Assembly: GCA_016716505.1 (NCBI GenBank)
Contig: JADJWF010000002.1
Span: 372,001-436,000 of the forward strand
Direction: 5' to 3'
Source: Verrucomicrobiota bacterium
GTDB lineage: Bacteria; Verrucomicrobiota; Verrucomicrobiia; Limisphaerales; J093
DNA length: 64,000 nucleotides
The translations under genes were made by a program, and so were the position numbers. The notes under the pieces were generated by a model. The model saw only the letters and a list, made by a program, of their open reading frames with translations. It did not search any database and had not been told where the DNA came from. Positions 51,557-60,846 of the stretch are shown here, one piece after another (position 1 is the stretch's first letter; every line of letters begins with the position of its first letter).

Positions 51557-51985
51557 ATGCGCTGGCGGGACCTGCTCCTCAACAATCTCGGCTGGAAGCT
51601 GCTGTCGCTCATCCTGGCCACCCTCATCTGGGCCACGTATTCCTCGGACCTGATGGACCGGCTTCGTCCCGGCAGTCTGCGCCGATTCAGTTCCGTTCCG
51701 GTCACGGTCCTGACCACGGCAGCCGGCGGGCGCTCCTACCAGGTCACGCCGGAGAAGATCGAGATCGTCCTGCGCGGGCCGGCAAACCTGCTCGAGGCAC
51801 TCCAACCCAGCGAAGTCCGGGCCTACGTGGACCTGACCGGCGTGCGGGATACCGAAGGGCTCCGCCAGAAGATCGAGGTCAATGCGCCGCCCGGTTTCAG
51901 CGTCGCCCGGATCATTCCGGCCGACGCCTACGTGGAAGTCGCCTCTCCCCCTTCGGGCCAACCCCCTTCTCAAAACTCTCCATGA
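51557..51985 (+). CDS. YbbR-domain protein, CdaR-like
   Basis: A 142-aa protein with one N-terminal membrane helix ('LGWKLLSLILATLIWATYS') and a single YbbR domain ('PVTVLTTAAGGRSYQVTPEK', 'VLRGPANLLEALQPSEVRAY', 'VDLTGVRDTEG'). CdaR proteins sit outside the membrane and tune CdaA activity; most have three or four YbbR repeats, so this one is short. The gene starts 1 nt after the cdaA stop and overlaps glmM by 4 nt. Confidence 0.85.
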   Translation: MRWRDLLLNNLGWKLLSLILATLIWATYSSDLMDRLRPGSLRRFSSVPVTVLTTAAGGRSYQVTPEKIEIVLRGPANLLEALQPSEVRAYVDLTGVRDTEGLRQKIEVNAPPGFSVARIIPADAYVEVASPPSGQPPSQNSP

Positions 51986-53364
51986 CCAAAACCAAACGCA
52001 TTTTCGGAACCGACGGCGTCCGCGGCACGGCCAACATTGAACCGGTCACCGCGGAAACCGCGCTCAAGCTCGGCCGCGCGGCAGCGCACGTCTTCAAAAC
52101 CCTCGAAAGTCACGCCCGTGGCCACGGCCGGCACAAAATCGTCATCGGCAAGGACACCCGCCTGTCGGGCTACATGATTGAGAACGCCCTCTCCTCGGGC
52201 GTCCTCTCCATGGGGGTGGACGTGCTCTTCATCGGCCCGCTGCCGACACCGGGCGTCGCCTATGTGACCCGCAGCCTGCGCGCCGACGCCGGCATCGTCA
52301 TCACCGCTTCCCACAATCCCTACGACGACAACGGCATCAAGTTCTTCCAGGCTGACGGCTACAAACTTGAAGACCGCATCGAGGCGGAGATCGAGGACCT
52401 GGTGTTCAGCGGTGCGATCGAAAGCGTCCGGCCGGTCGCCAGCGAGGTCGGCAAAGCCATCCGCGTGGATGACGCCGTGGGCCGCTACATCGAATATGCC
52501 AAGGCGTCCTTTCCGAAGGGCATGACCCTCGATGGCGTCCGGATCGTGGTGGATTGCGCGAACGGTGCCGCGTACAAGACCACACCGTCCGTCCTCCGGG
52601 AGCTCGGCGCGGAGGTGATCGTGTATGGCAACACACCCGATGGCACGAACATCAACAAGGATTGCGGCTCCATGTATCCCGAGCATCTGTGCCGGCGGGT
52701 CCTCGAGCACCGCGCCCAGTTGGGCATCGCCCACGACGGTGACGCCGACCGCGTGCAGCTTTGCGACGAGCACGGGACGCTTGTGGACGGCGATGACATC
52801 CTCGCCATTACCGGTCTGGAGATGCTGGAGCAGAACACGCTCGCGGAGCGAACCATCGTCGCCACGGTGATGAGCAACGCGGGACTCGACGCGGCCATCC
52901 AGGAGGCCGGCGGACGGGTGGTCCGGACCCAGGTGGGCGACAAGCACGTCATCGAGGAAATGCTGAAGAACGGCTACCGCGTCGGCGGCGAGCAGAGCGG
53001 GCACCTCATCTTCCGCGACTATGCGACGACCGGCGACGGGCTGGTGGCAGCCTTGCAGGTGCTGCGCATCATGAAATCCCGCAACGCCCTCCTCTCCCAA
53101 CTCGCCCTCTGCTGGCGTCGGTTCCCCCAAAAGGTCGTCAGCTTCAAGGTTCGCGAAAAGACGCCCTTCGCCGAACTGGACGGCGTGCTGGCGCTCGTCG
53201 CGCAGGCGGAGGCCGCCGTGAATCCCCACGGCGGTCGGGTGTTCCTGCGCTACTCCGGCACCGAACCCAAGGCGCGCCTGCTGATCGAAGGTCCCGACCC
53301 CGAGGTCCTCGACCTGTGGAGCGTCCGCATCGTGGAGGCGATCAAACGGCACATCGGCGCCTGA
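51982..53364 (+). CDS. glmM: Phosphoglucosamine mutase
   Basis: A 460-aa enzyme interconverting glucosamine-6-P and glucosamine-1-P for peptidoglycan and LPS precursors. It begins 'RIFGTDGVRGTANIEPVTAE'. The phosphoserine loop is 'GIVITASHNPYDDNGIKFFQ', the metal loop 'GIAHDGDADRVQLCDEHG', the sugar loop 'GGEQSGHLIF' and the phosphate-binding loop 'RYSGTEPKARLLIEG'. GlmM can bind and inhibit CdaA in Firmicutes, so the operon may balance wall synthesis and c-di-AMP. Overlap with the YbbR gene (ATGA) implies coupled translation. Confidence 0.96.
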   Translation: MTKTKRIFGTDGVRGTANIEPVTAETALKLGRAAAHVFKTLESHARGHGRHKIVIGKDTRLSGYMIENALSSGVLSMGVDVLFIGPLPTPGVAYVTRSLRADAGIVITASHNPYDDNGIKFFQADGYKLEDRIEAEIEDLVFSGAIESVRPVASEVGKAIRVDDAVGRYIEYAKASFPKGMTLDGVRIVVDCANGAAYKTTPSVLRELGAEVIVYGNTPDGTNINKDCGSMYPEHLCRRVLEHRAQLGIAHDGDADRVQLCDEHGTLVDGDDILAITGLEMLEQNTLAERTIVATVMSNAGLDAAIQEAGGRVVRTQVGDKHVIEEMLKNGYRVGGEQSGHLIFRDYATTGDGLVAALQVLRIMKSRNALLSQLALCWRRFPQKVVSFKVREKTPFAELDGVLALVAQAEAAVNPHGGRVFLRYSGTEPKARLLIEGPDPEVLDLWSVRIVEAIKRHIGA

Positions 53365-53393
53365 ACCGCACTGCCTCACACTGCGCTGCGCCG

Positions 53394-54218
53394 ATGGATC
53401 TCGGGTTGCGTGACCAGGCCGTGCTCGTCACGGGCGCCTCGGGCGGAATTGGCGCCGCGATCGCCCGAGCCTTCGCCGCCGAGGGCGCGCGGGTGATCAT
53501 TCATTACCACACCGGTCAAGAGCGGGCACAGGCCCTGAGCCGGGAGCTGGGCAAATCCGCGGTCTGTCTGCGAGCCGACTTGCGGCGGGAGCCCGCGGTC
53601 AAACGCCTGTTCAGCGAGGCCGTCCGGCGTTCTGGCCGTCTGGATGTGCTCGTTGCGAATGCCGGCGCGTGGGAGGATGCCGATGTGCCGTTCCCGCAGA
53701 TGTCGCTGCGCCAATGGAACGCCACGCTCAACGCCGTGCTCACCTCCGCCTTCCTCTGTCTGCGCGAATTCGCGGGGATCGTGGCCCGCCAGCGGCGCGG
53801 CAACGCGGTGATCATCGGCTCGACGGCGGCAATCTTCGGCGAGGCCCGTCACGCGGATTACGCCGCCGCCAAGTCGGCGCTGGCCTTTGGCCTGACCCGC
53901 ACCCTGAAGAACGAGTTCGCCCGGCTCGCGCCGCACACCGCCGACTACTGCGGCGGGCGGGTGAACTGCGTCTGCCCGGGCTGGACCCTTGTGCCCCGCA
54001 CCGCGGCCAAGCTCCGTCAGCCCACCACCGTGCAGCGCGTCACCGCTACCATGGCCCTGCCCAAAGTGGGTCGGCCTGAAGACATCGCCGGCGCGGTGGC
54101 TTTTCTGGCGTCGGACCAGTGTGCTGGGCACATCACCGGGCAAACCCTGGTCATTGCCGGCGGAATGGAGGGGCGCTGGCTCTGGCAGCCCGACGAAGTG
54201 GATCCGCGCCTGGCCTAG
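53394..54218 (+). CDS. Short-chain dehydrogenase/reductase
   Basis: A 274-aa classical SDR. The cofactor motif is 'VLVTGASGGIGAAIARAFAA', 'VLVANAGAWED' is the NAG motif and 'YAAAKSALAF' supplies the Y-x-x-x-K catalytic pair with the upstream Ser ('VIIGSTAAI'). It resembles FabG-like 3-oxoacyl reductases in length, but the substrate is not certain. Start: ATG at 53394; the longer frame from 53316 overlaps glmM in another frame. It lies 29 bp after glmM and may be cotranscribed. Confidence 0.88.
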   Translation: MDLGLRDQAVLVTGASGGIGAAIARAFAAEGARVIIHYHTGQERAQALSRELGKSAVCLRADLRREPAVKRLFSEAVRRSGRLDVLVANAGAWEDADVPFPQMSLRQWNATLNAVLTSAFLCLREFAGIVARQRRGNAVIIGSTAAIFGEARHADYAAAKSALAFGLTRTLKNEFARLAPHTADYCGGRVNCVCPGWTLVPRTAAKLRQPTTVQRVTATMALPKVGRPEDIAGAVAFLASDQCAGHITGQTLVIAGGMEGRWLWQPDEVDPRLA

Positions 54219-54289
54219 CGTCAGGCAACGGCCCAGGCGGGTGTTCTGGGTTCTCAGGCGGCCTGCCGCGTGATATTCCCTGCGGCGGC

Positions 54290-55102
54290 ATGATTCATCC
54301 GACGGCCATCATTCATCCCACCGCGCAACTCGATCCTAGCGCCGAGGTGGGGCCGTTCTGCGTCATTGACGCCCACGTGATCGTCGGCCCGAACTGCCGG
54401 CTCGGGCCGTACGTTCACCTGACGGGGCACACGATCCTCGGCGCGGGAAACCGGCTTCACGCCGGCTGCGTACTCGGCGACGCACCGCAAGACCTCAAAT
54501 ACGGGGACGCCCCCACGCGCCTTCGGATCGGCGACCACAACATTTTCCGGGAACAGGTGACCATTCACCGCTCGAACCAGGTCGAGGAGGATACGGTGAT
54601 TGGCTCGCACTGTTTTTTCATGGCGCACAGCCATGTGGGACACAACGCGCGCGTGGGCAATCACGCCATCATTGCCAACGGCGTCGCCGTGGCGGGACAT
54701 GCGATCGTCGAGGACCGGGCCTTCATTTCCGGCAACTGCCTGGTCCATCAGTTTTGCCGCGTGGGTACGCTGGCGCTGATGCAGGGGGGCTCGGCCATCA
54801 GCAAGGATCTGCCGCCCTACACCATCGCGCGCGGCGACAACGGGATGTGCGGCCTGAACGTCGTCGGGCTTCGTCGCGCGGGCTTCACGAACGAACAACG
54901 GCTCGAACTCAAGCGGCTGTATCACCTGCTGTTCCGCAGTGGGTTGCCGCTCAAAAAGGCCATTGCCCGCGCCCGCCCCGAGTTTCCCGGCACCGCGGCC
55001 GCGGTGTTGCTCGACTTCCTCGCCACCTCCAAGCGCGGCATCGTCACCGACACCGGCCGCCGGGGCACCGCCAACCGAGTGGACGCGGCGGATTCGGAGT
55101 AG
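54290..55102 (+). CDS. lpxA: Acyl-[ACP]-UDP-N-acetylglucosamine O-acyltransferase
   Basis: A 270-aa left-handed beta-helix enzyme, first step of lipid A synthesis. It opens 'IHPTAIIHPTAQLDPSAEVG' with hexapeptide repeats throughout. 'DAPQDLKYGDAPTRLRIGDH' and 'FREQVTIHRSNQ' are LpxA-specific. The catalytic His lies in 'CFFMAHSHVGHNARVGNHAI'. The C-terminal helical part ('LNVVGLRRAGFTNEQRLELK') contacts ACP. It shows the organism makes lipid A. Start: ATG at 54290; the upstream frame to 54119 overlaps the SDR gene. Confidence 0.95.
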   Translation: MIHPTAIIHPTAQLDPSAEVGPFCVIDAHVIVGPNCRLGPYVHLTGHTILGAGNRLHAGCVLGDAPQDLKYGDAPTRLRIGDHNIFREQVTIHRSNQVEEDTVIGSHCFFMAHSHVGHNARVGNHAIIANGVAVAGHAIVEDRAFISGNCLVHQFCRVGTLALMQGGSAISKDLPPYTIARGDNGMCGLNVVGLRRAGFTNEQRLELKRLYHLLFRSGLPLKKAIARARPEFPGTAAAVLLDFLATSKRGIVTDTGRRGTANRVDAADSE

Positions 55103-55165
55103 GCCGGCGGTTCGCGACGGCGTCGCCACTGGCGACCTGCCGTGCTGAAACCGGCCTTCGCCCCC

Positions 55166-55828
55166 TTACCCTGCCCGGGCCAGTTCAGCGACCGTCTGGC
55201 GCGCGGGCCGGTGCTGGACGGTGAAGCGCAATTCGGCCAGCGGCGCAGGGTGGGCCAGCGAGGCCGGCGTCAGCGACGGAGCAAGTTCAATCCGGCACGC
55301 TGCGCCGCTCACCAAGGGCACGGGCGATACCACCATCACCGTGGCGGCCGAGTGCTCCAGCAGCCGCTTGAAGCGGTGCCACACGGATGACGGGATTCGC
55401 CGCAGTTCAGCCGGCGGGTTCAACTTCAGGTCCAGCGCCACCAACGGAAAGTTGCGATCGCGCAAAATCAGGTCCGTTGCCTGCAACGCCTCCCCGGCCC
55501 GACGGCAGCGCACCCAGAGCAACCGGGCAAGCACGGCGGGGTCTTGCGCCGCGACGTCGAAGCTGTCCGCGCCATCCACCAGCGCCAGGAAACGGCCGGC
55601 CGCGGCCACGCACCGCAGCCAGGCGTGCCAGATCTGGGCGCTGCCAGTACCGGTGCCGGCCGCCACCACCTCGGTGAACTCGCCCCGTGGCAGACCGCCG
55701 CCCAGGGCCTCATCGAGCGCCGGCACCCCGGTCGGCTCGCGCGGCCCTTCCGCAGTACGGTCCACCAGCCGCGGTGACGGAAATCGTTCCGCGAGCAGGC
55801 GACGCAACTCGATGACCTTGCCGTTCAT
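55166..55828 (-). CDS. ImuA-like RecA-fold protein
   Basis: A 220-aa protein resembling ImuA/SulA-type RecA paralogues linked to translesion repair. 'TGVPALDEALGGGLPRGEFT' is the typical opening. The P-loop position reads 'VVAAGTGTGSAQIWHAWL', lacking the GK[ST] of a working Walker A, so ATP hydrolysis is doubtful. 'RFLALVDGADSFDVAAQDP' and 'LILRDRNFPLVALDLKL' follow the family pattern. In proteobacteria imuA lies with imuB and dnaE2; neither is adjacent here, the gene being alone between lpxA and a lipase-like gene. No LexA box was recognised upstream. Confidence 0.75.
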   Translation of the reverse strand: MNGKVIELRRLLAERFPSPRLVDRTAEGPREPTGVPALDEALGGGLPRGEFTEVVAAGTGTGSAQIWHAWLRCVAAAGRFLALVDGADSFDVAAQDPAVLARLLWVRCRRAGEALQATDLILRDRNFPLVALDLKLNPPAELRRIPSSVWHRFKRLLEHSAATVMVVSPVPLVSGAACRIELAPSLTPASLAHPAPLAELRFTVQHRPARQTVAELARAG

Positions 55829-55972
55829 GGCGCGAACCCGGCTTAACCGGGAGAGTCAGCTTACACCCGGCGCCCGGCCTTCAAACTCAAATCCGGGTGC
55901 AGCTTACCGATGGGGGTGGGACAAGTACCGGCCGGCGTTGCGCCCCCGCAATCCTCCGGCATACTTGCCCCC

Positions 55973-57391
55973 ATGCGCTTGAAGTCTCTGCCGCCGTGGA
56001 TTTTCGCGGCCGCCAGTTCGCTGTTCGCCAGTCTTCCCTCGCTCTTGGCCGCTGAAGCGGAGTGGCGCGTGGATCTCGCCCGGGAGAATGGCGCCCTCAC
56101 CTTGCGCTGGCCCGACGCTGGAGCCGATTGGGCCTACACGGTGCAGGCCCTGCCAACGATCGGAAACATCTGGATCGCGCCCCGCTCGACGCGACCGTGG
56201 CCGATCGCGGGCACATCCTGGGAGGCGGGCTCGGCCGCTTTACCGGCGAACTTTTACCGCGTGCTGGCTGTGCCTCGCGCGGAGCGGGGCAAGGCGTTGG
56301 TCACCACGACCCTGCCAACGCTGACGAAGGCCGAGTTGTCGTTCATCTTCCTCTTCGCCGGCGTGCCGCTCACCCCGCAGTTCGATGTCGCTGTGCGCCG
56401 GATTCAATACGAGACCGTGGGACCTTGGGGTGGCCGGACGCTCGCCTCGGGGCTGTTGCTCCTGCCGGTCGGAGCCACCCGGCCGCTCCCGCTGGTGGTC
56501 TATCAACACGGCACCCTCGCTCGAAAAGCGGATGCCCCGTCGGCGCAAGCCTCACAAGAACGGTATATCGGCGCCGCCTACGCCAGCACGGGCTATGCTG
56601 CGGTGCTGCCCGACTACCTCGGGCTGGGTGATTCCCCGGGATTCCATCCCTACCATCACGCGGTCACTGAGGCGACGGCGGGCGTGGATCTGCTGCGGGC
56701 GGCCCGCGCTTACTGCGCCGCCCAGGGAATCGCACTGAACGGTCAGCTTTTCCTCACCGGCTATTCGCAGGGGGGCCACGCGGCCGCCGCCCTGCAACGC
56801 GAACTGGAGGAGTTTCACGCGGACGAATTCCTCGTGACCGCCGCGGCGCCCATGGCCGGCGCGTATGACCTCTCCGGCACGACGGCGGACGAAATGCTTT
56901 CCGGCCGGCCGCAGCCCAACCCGTATTACCTCGCGTACCTGTTGGCGGCCTATCAGGACGTGTACCGGCTGGCCCCGAGCTTCGCCGAGTTGCTCCGCGC
57001 CCCGTACAACGTCACGCTGCCGCCCCTGCTGGACGGTCAGCACGGCGGAAGCGAGATCAACGCCGTTCTCCCCCAGGCCCCGGCGCCGCCCACGGACATC
57101 ATCAAACCGGAATACCTCGCCGCGTTTCGTGCCGATCCGGACCATCCGCTCCGCCGCGCGCTAAGGGATAACGACCTCGTTCACTGGACGCCCAAGGCTC
57201 CGGTGCGGCTCTACCATTGCAGCGGCGATCGCGACGTCCCGCCGCAGAACTCAGCCGTCGCCCACGCGGCGTTTGTGTCGCGCGGCGCCGACGCCACGCT
57301 CTGGGATCCCCGGCCGGGCGCCGATCACGGCGACTGCGTACTGCCCGCGATGCTGGCGGCCAAGGTGTGGTTCGACAGTCTCAAGGAGTAG
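55973..57391 (+). CDS. Secreted alpha/beta hydrolase (lipase/esterase-like)
   Basis: A 472-aa exported hydrolase. A signal peptide ('WIFAAASSLFASLPSLLAAE') is followed by a ~80-residue beta module containing 'PANFYRVLAVP', the window's recurrent FYR tail motif used here as an N-terminal domain. The alpha/beta-hydrolase domain has nucleophile elbow 'FLTGYSQGGHAAAAL' (G-Y-S-Q-G), 'VVYQHGTLARKADAPSAQAS' (oxyanion region), a later 'CSGDRDVPPQNS' (acid) and 'GADHGDCVLPAM' (His). Overall it resembles secretory lipases. The substrate is unknown. Start: ATG at 55973. Confidence 0.85.
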   Translation: MRLKSLPPWIFAAASSLFASLPSLLAAEAEWRVDLARENGALTLRWPDAGADWAYTVQALPTIGNIWIAPRSTRPWPIAGTSWEAGSAALPANFYRVLAVPRAERGKALVTTTLPTLTKAELSFIFLFAGVPLTPQFDVAVRRIQYETVGPWGGRTLASGLLLLPVGATRPLPLVVYQHGTLARKADAPSAQASQERYIGAAYASTGYAAVLPDYLGLGDSPGFHPYHHAVTEATAGVDLLRAARAYCAAQGIALNGQLFLTGYSQGGHAAAALQRELEEFHADEFLVTAAAPMAGAYDLSGTTADEMLSGRPQPNPYYLAYLLAAYQDVYRLAPSFAELLRAPYNVTLPPLLDGQHGGSEINAVLPQAPAPPTDIIKPEYLAAFRADPDHPLRRALRDNDLVHWTPKAPVRLYHCSGDRDVPPQNSAVAHAAFVSRGADATLWDPRPGADHGDCVLPAMLAAKVWFDSLKE

Positions 57392-57459
57392 GTTGCGCCC
57401 GCTGTCCCCGCGAATTCCCCCGCGTTTACAGCCGCCCTGCCTTCGTTTAGAACCTCGCC

Positions 57460-58278
57460 GTGCCGCGTGCCGCTCAGGGCCTTTGGAAGCTGCTTTCCGA
57501 CCGTCGCCGCCTGTTCCTGCTGGCGGGGCCGTGCGTGATTGAAAGCGAGACCCTCTGCCTGCGGGTGGCGGAATCCCTGCGGCGCACCTGCGAACGCCTG
57601 GACCTGCCGTTTGTCTTCAAGGCCAGCTTCGACAAGGCGAATCGCTCGTCCGCCAGGTCCTTCCGCGGGCCCGGCCTCGAGGCGGGGTTGGGCGTGCTGG
57701 CCAAGGTCAAGGCGCGCGTTGGGGTGCCGGTCTTGACGGATGTTCACACCGAGGCGCAAGCCGCGGCGGCCGCGGATGTCGTGGACATCCTGCAAATCCC
57801 CGCCTTCCTCTGTCGGCAGACGGACCTGGTGGTGGCCGCCGCGCGCACCGGCCGCATCGTGAATCTCAAGAAAGCCCAGTTCCTCGCGCCGGAAGACATG
57901 GGCAACGTGGCGGCCAAGGCCGTCACCGCCGGCAATCGTCACCTGCTCCTCACCGAGCGCGGCTCGACGTTCGGTTACCACAATCTCGTCGCCGACATGC
58001 GGGCGATCCCCACGATGCAGGCCCTCGGGTTCCCGGTCGTGTTCGACGCCACACACTCGGTCCAACTGCCCGGCGCGGGCGGCGACCGCTCCGGCGGCCA
58101 GCGCGAATTTGCCCCCCTGCTGGCGCGCTGCGCCGTCGCCGCCGGGGTGGATGGCATCTTCTGTGAAACCCACCCCGACCCCGATCGCGCACTCAGCGAC
58201 GGGCCAAACATGATTCCGCTGCGGCAGATGCCCCGCCTGCTGGAAACCCTGCTCCGCGTGCGCGCAGCACTCGCATGA
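57460..58278 (+). CDS. kdsA: 3-deoxy-8-phosphooctulonate synthase (Kdo8P synthase)
   Basis: A 272-aa cytoplasmic enzyme condensing PEP with arabinose-5-P for the Kdo sugar of LPS. Motifs: 'LLAGPCVIESETLCLRVAES', 'FKASFDKANRSSARSFRGPG', 'GVPVLTDVHTEAQAAAAADV', 'LLTERGSTFGYHNLVADMRA' and 'FCETHPDPDRALSDGPNMIP'. It starts with GTG at 57460 and overlaps kdsC by 4 nt (ATGA). The kdsA-kdsC-OstA order forms an LPS assembly operon. Confidence 0.95.
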   Translation: MPRAAQGLWKLLSDRRRLFLLAGPCVIESETLCLRVAESLRRTCERLDLPFVFKASFDKANRSSARSFRGPGLEAGLGVLAKVKARVGVPVLTDVHTEAQAAAAADVVDILQIPAFLCRQTDLVVAAARTGRIVNLKKAQFLAPEDMGNVAAKAVTAGNRHLLLTERGSTFGYHNLVADMRAIPTMQALGFPVVFDATHSVQLPGAGGDRSGGQREFAPLLARCAVAAGVDGIFCETHPDPDRALSDGPNMIPLRQMPRLLETLLRVRAALA

Positions 58279-58853
58279 AGAAGGGCGCCGAAATCCTCAC
58301 GTCCTTCGGGCGCCGTCCCGCCTCGGGTACGCCCCCCGATCTGGAGGCCCGCCTGAGGCGGGTTCGTCTGTTCCTCTGTGACGTGGACGGCGTGCTGACC
58401 GACGGCACCGTGTTCATGGCGGGCGAAACCGAGGCGAAGCAGTTTAACATTCTGGACGGCCTGGGGCTGCGCTTCCTCCAGCGCGAGGGCATCAAGGTGG
58501 GGTGGGTGTCAGGCCGGGCCTCCCCCGCCACCACCCAACGCGCGAAGGATCTGCGGATTGATTTTCTCAGCCAGGGCAGCCACGAAAAAGTGCCGGAGAT
58601 CGAAAAGATCCTCGGTCAGGCGGGCGTGGGCTGGGATCAACTGTGCTACGTGGGCGACGACGTGTTGGACCTCGGTGCGCTCAAGCGGGCGGGGCTGGCC
58701 GTGGCCGTGGCCAATGCCATCGCCGAATGTCAGGCACTCGCCCACTACGTGACGCGCAACTCCGGCGGGCGCGGGGCGATCCGCGAGGTGGTGGATCTGA
58801 TTCTCAAGGCCCAGGGCCGCTGGGAGGCGCTGGTGAAGGACTACTCCAGGTGA
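58275..58853 (+). CDS. kdsC: Kdo8P phosphatase (HAD superfamily)
   Basis: A 192-aa HAD hydrolase of the C0 type. The nucleophile loop is 'LFLCDVDGVLTDGTVFMAGE', followed by 'FNILDGLGLRFLQREGIKVG', 'VSGRASPATTQRAKDL' and the metal loop 'LCYVGDDVLDLGALKRAGLA'. It removes phosphate from Kdo8P to give Kdo. There are ~25 extra residues at the N-terminus compared with the family core. Both ends overlap neighbours by 4 nt (kdsA and the OstA-like gene), showing tight coupling. Confidence 0.93.
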   Translation: MKKGAEILTSFGRRPASGTPPDLEARLRRVRLFLCDVDGVLTDGTVFMAGETEAKQFNILDGLGLRFLQREGIKVGWVSGRASPATTQRAKDLRIDFLSQGSHEKVPEIEKILGQAGVGWDQLCYVGDDVLDLGALKRAGLAVAVANAIAECQALAHYVTRNSGGRGAIREVVDLILKAQGRWEALVKDYSR

Positions 58854-60748
58854 AACCCATCGGCTGGCTCTTACTGGGCGGATTGCTGGCGCTGGCGGCG
58901 CTGGCGCAAAACACCCGCGGCGTGCGCGTGCGCGGCACGTTCGAGGTGCTCATCCTGGACGAACAGAGCCGGCGGGTGGCCCTGCTCTCCGGCCAGGGCG
59001 CGCAGGGCGTGGGCAATCGCGTGCCGCTAAACGTCGCCCGGCTGGACTATTTCGGCGAGCGCGGCCTCACCAACCTCAGCGTCATCGGCACCAACTGCGT
59101 CTATGACGCCGGCGAGCAGACGGTGACTTCGCCCGACCCGTTGAAAATCGTGACGGCCGACGAGCGGCTCCAGATCGAAGGCCGGGGCTTCACCTGGTGG
59201 CGCACGAACAACCACCTCGTGATCTCGAACGACGTCACCACCCGCCTGCTGCGTCCGCCGGTGGGCACCAACGCGCCCGTGCCGCTGTTCATCCGGGCGG
59301 GCCGGCTCGAACTGTTCTACCACGCGAACGAGGTCGCCTACTCCAGGTCCGTGCGGGTTGAGGATCCCGCCGCGCAGCTCAACTGCGCCGAGTTCACCGT
59401 GTACGGCGCGCTGACGGGCGGCGTCCAGCGGTTGGTGGCCCGGGGAAGCGTGGAGTTGGTGAACCATGCCGACGGCGGTCGGGCCACGTGCAGCGAGGCC
59501 ATCTACCACCACACGGCCGAAGGGGAAGTCATCGAACTCACGGGCGATCCCCGGTGGTCCGATGGCGGGCGGTCCGGCAGTGCCGATCGCATCACCCTCT
59601 ACCAGACCGCGCGTCGGATCCTCGCTCTCGGCCAGGCGCGGCTGACGCTGCCCCGCACGGGCGGCGATGCCACCGGACTCATGGGCCTGGGATTCGCCCC
59701 GCTGGCGAAGAGCGCCAACGAGACCACCAACCGCCTGATCGAAGTGCTCGCGGGCATGCTGGAGATTGACCTGCCGCCGACCAACGGCCCGGCCCGCCGC
59801 ATCGTCGCCACCACCAATGTCGTGATTCGCGATCCCGCCGTGCCGGGTGGCGCGACGGCCGGCCGCGCGGAGTACCAGGCACCGGGGCGGCTCGACCTGA
59901 CCGACAATCCCGTCTGGTCCAGCGCCGGTACCCAGGTGCGCGCCGAGTTGTTGTCGTTCAACGCGCTCCGGCAAATGGCTTCGGCGCTGACCAACGCCGT
60001 GGTCCGATTGCCCGTTGCCCGGCTGCGCGAGCGCTTCTTCGGCGACACCAACGCCGCCCCGGCCACCTTCACGAACGAGGTCATCGAGATTCGGAGCGAC
60101 TTCGCCACCTATCAGGACACCACGCTGCGATTCGGCGAGCAGGTGCGCGCCGTCTTCCTGAGCGGCGATGACCAACTGGGGGAGTTGACCTGCCGGTCCC
60201 TCGGCGTCACCTACTCGAATCGCGTTCAGGCCCTCCGCGCGACGGGCGCGGTCGTCGCCGAACAGTTTCCGCTGCGGCGGGCGGACGGCACGGAAATCCG
60301 CCGGCGCGTGCGGGGGGAAACCTTCGCCGTGACCTTCACGCCGCAGGAGACCATCGAAAGCGTGTTGGCCGAAGGCGACGTGACCGCCCTGCAGGAGGAG
60401 CGCACCGGCGGGACGAACGTCATCCGCAAAGAACTCCTCGCCCAGCAGGCGGCAGCGTGGTTCGGCCCCACGAATCACCTTCGCTCCGCCCGGGCTTCGG
60501 GCAACGTGGTCTTCGTCGCCGGCCATCGCAGCGTGACCGGCGAGACAGCGGTGTACAGCGACGACGACGGCCTCGCGCGGCTCACGGGCAATCCCGTGGC
60601 CCTCCTGCCCGAGGGCCGGGTGAGCGGCGCCGAGGAGTTTATCTGGGACAGCCGCAGCAACCGCTACCGCGTCAAGGGCGCCTTCCGCTCCCAGTGGACG
60701 CAGATTCCCGGGCTAACAAACCTGCCCAAACTGCTGATCGGGAATTGA
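58850..60748 (+). CDS. LptA/LptC-type (OstA-like) LPS export protein, extended
   Basis: A 632-aa protein starting at a GTG (58850-58852) that overlaps the kdsC stop (GTGA); the open frame upstream to 58643 is inside kdsC. One N-terminal hydrophobic segment ('GWLLLGGLLALAALAQ') anchors or exports it. The rest is beta-rich with several OstA-like segments ('QIEGRGFTWWRTNNHLVISN', 'VARGSVELVNHADGGRATCS', 'RSARASGNVVFVAGHRSVTG'). This is far longer than E. coli LptA (~185 aa) or LptC (~190 aa), so it may combine both roles in the periplasmic LPS bridge. lptB, the usual next gene, does not follow in this window. Confidence 0.78.
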   Translation: MKPIGWLLLGGLLALAALAQNTRGVRVRGTFEVLILDEQSRRVALLSGQGAQGVGNRVPLNVARLDYFGERGLTNLSVIGTNCVYDAGEQTVTSPDPLKIVTADERLQIEGRGFTWWRTNNHLVISNDVTTRLLRPPVGTNAPVPLFIRAGRLELFYHANEVAYSRSVRVEDPAAQLNCAEFTVYGALTGGVQRLVARGSVELVNHADGGRATCSEAIYHHTAEGEVIELTGDPRWSDGGRSGSADRITLYQTARRILALGQARLTLPRTGGDATGLMGLGFAPLAKSANETTNRLIEVLAGMLEIDLPPTNGPARRIVATTNVVIRDPAVPGGATAGRAEYQAPGRLDLTDNPVWSSAGTQVRAELLSFNALRQMASALTNAVVRLPVARLRERFFGDTNAAPATFTNEVIEIRSDFATYQDTTLRFGEQVRAVFLSGDDQLGELTCRSLGVTYSNRVQALRATGAVVAEQFPLRRADGTEIRRRVRGETFAVTFTPQETIESVLAEGDVTALQEERTGGTNVIRKELLAQQAAAWFGPTNHLRSARASGNVVFVAGHRSVTGETAVYSDDDGLARLTGNPVALLPEGRVSGAEEFIWDSRSNRYRVKGAFRSQWTQIPGLTNLPKLLIGN

Positions 60749-60846
60749 CCCAACCTTTTGGCGGCCGGGCCGGAGCGCGCGGAGCTTCGCCGGGCAACAG
60801 TTGCCATCCGCCGGCGGCTGAGGAAGGCTGCCGGCAGTCAACACCC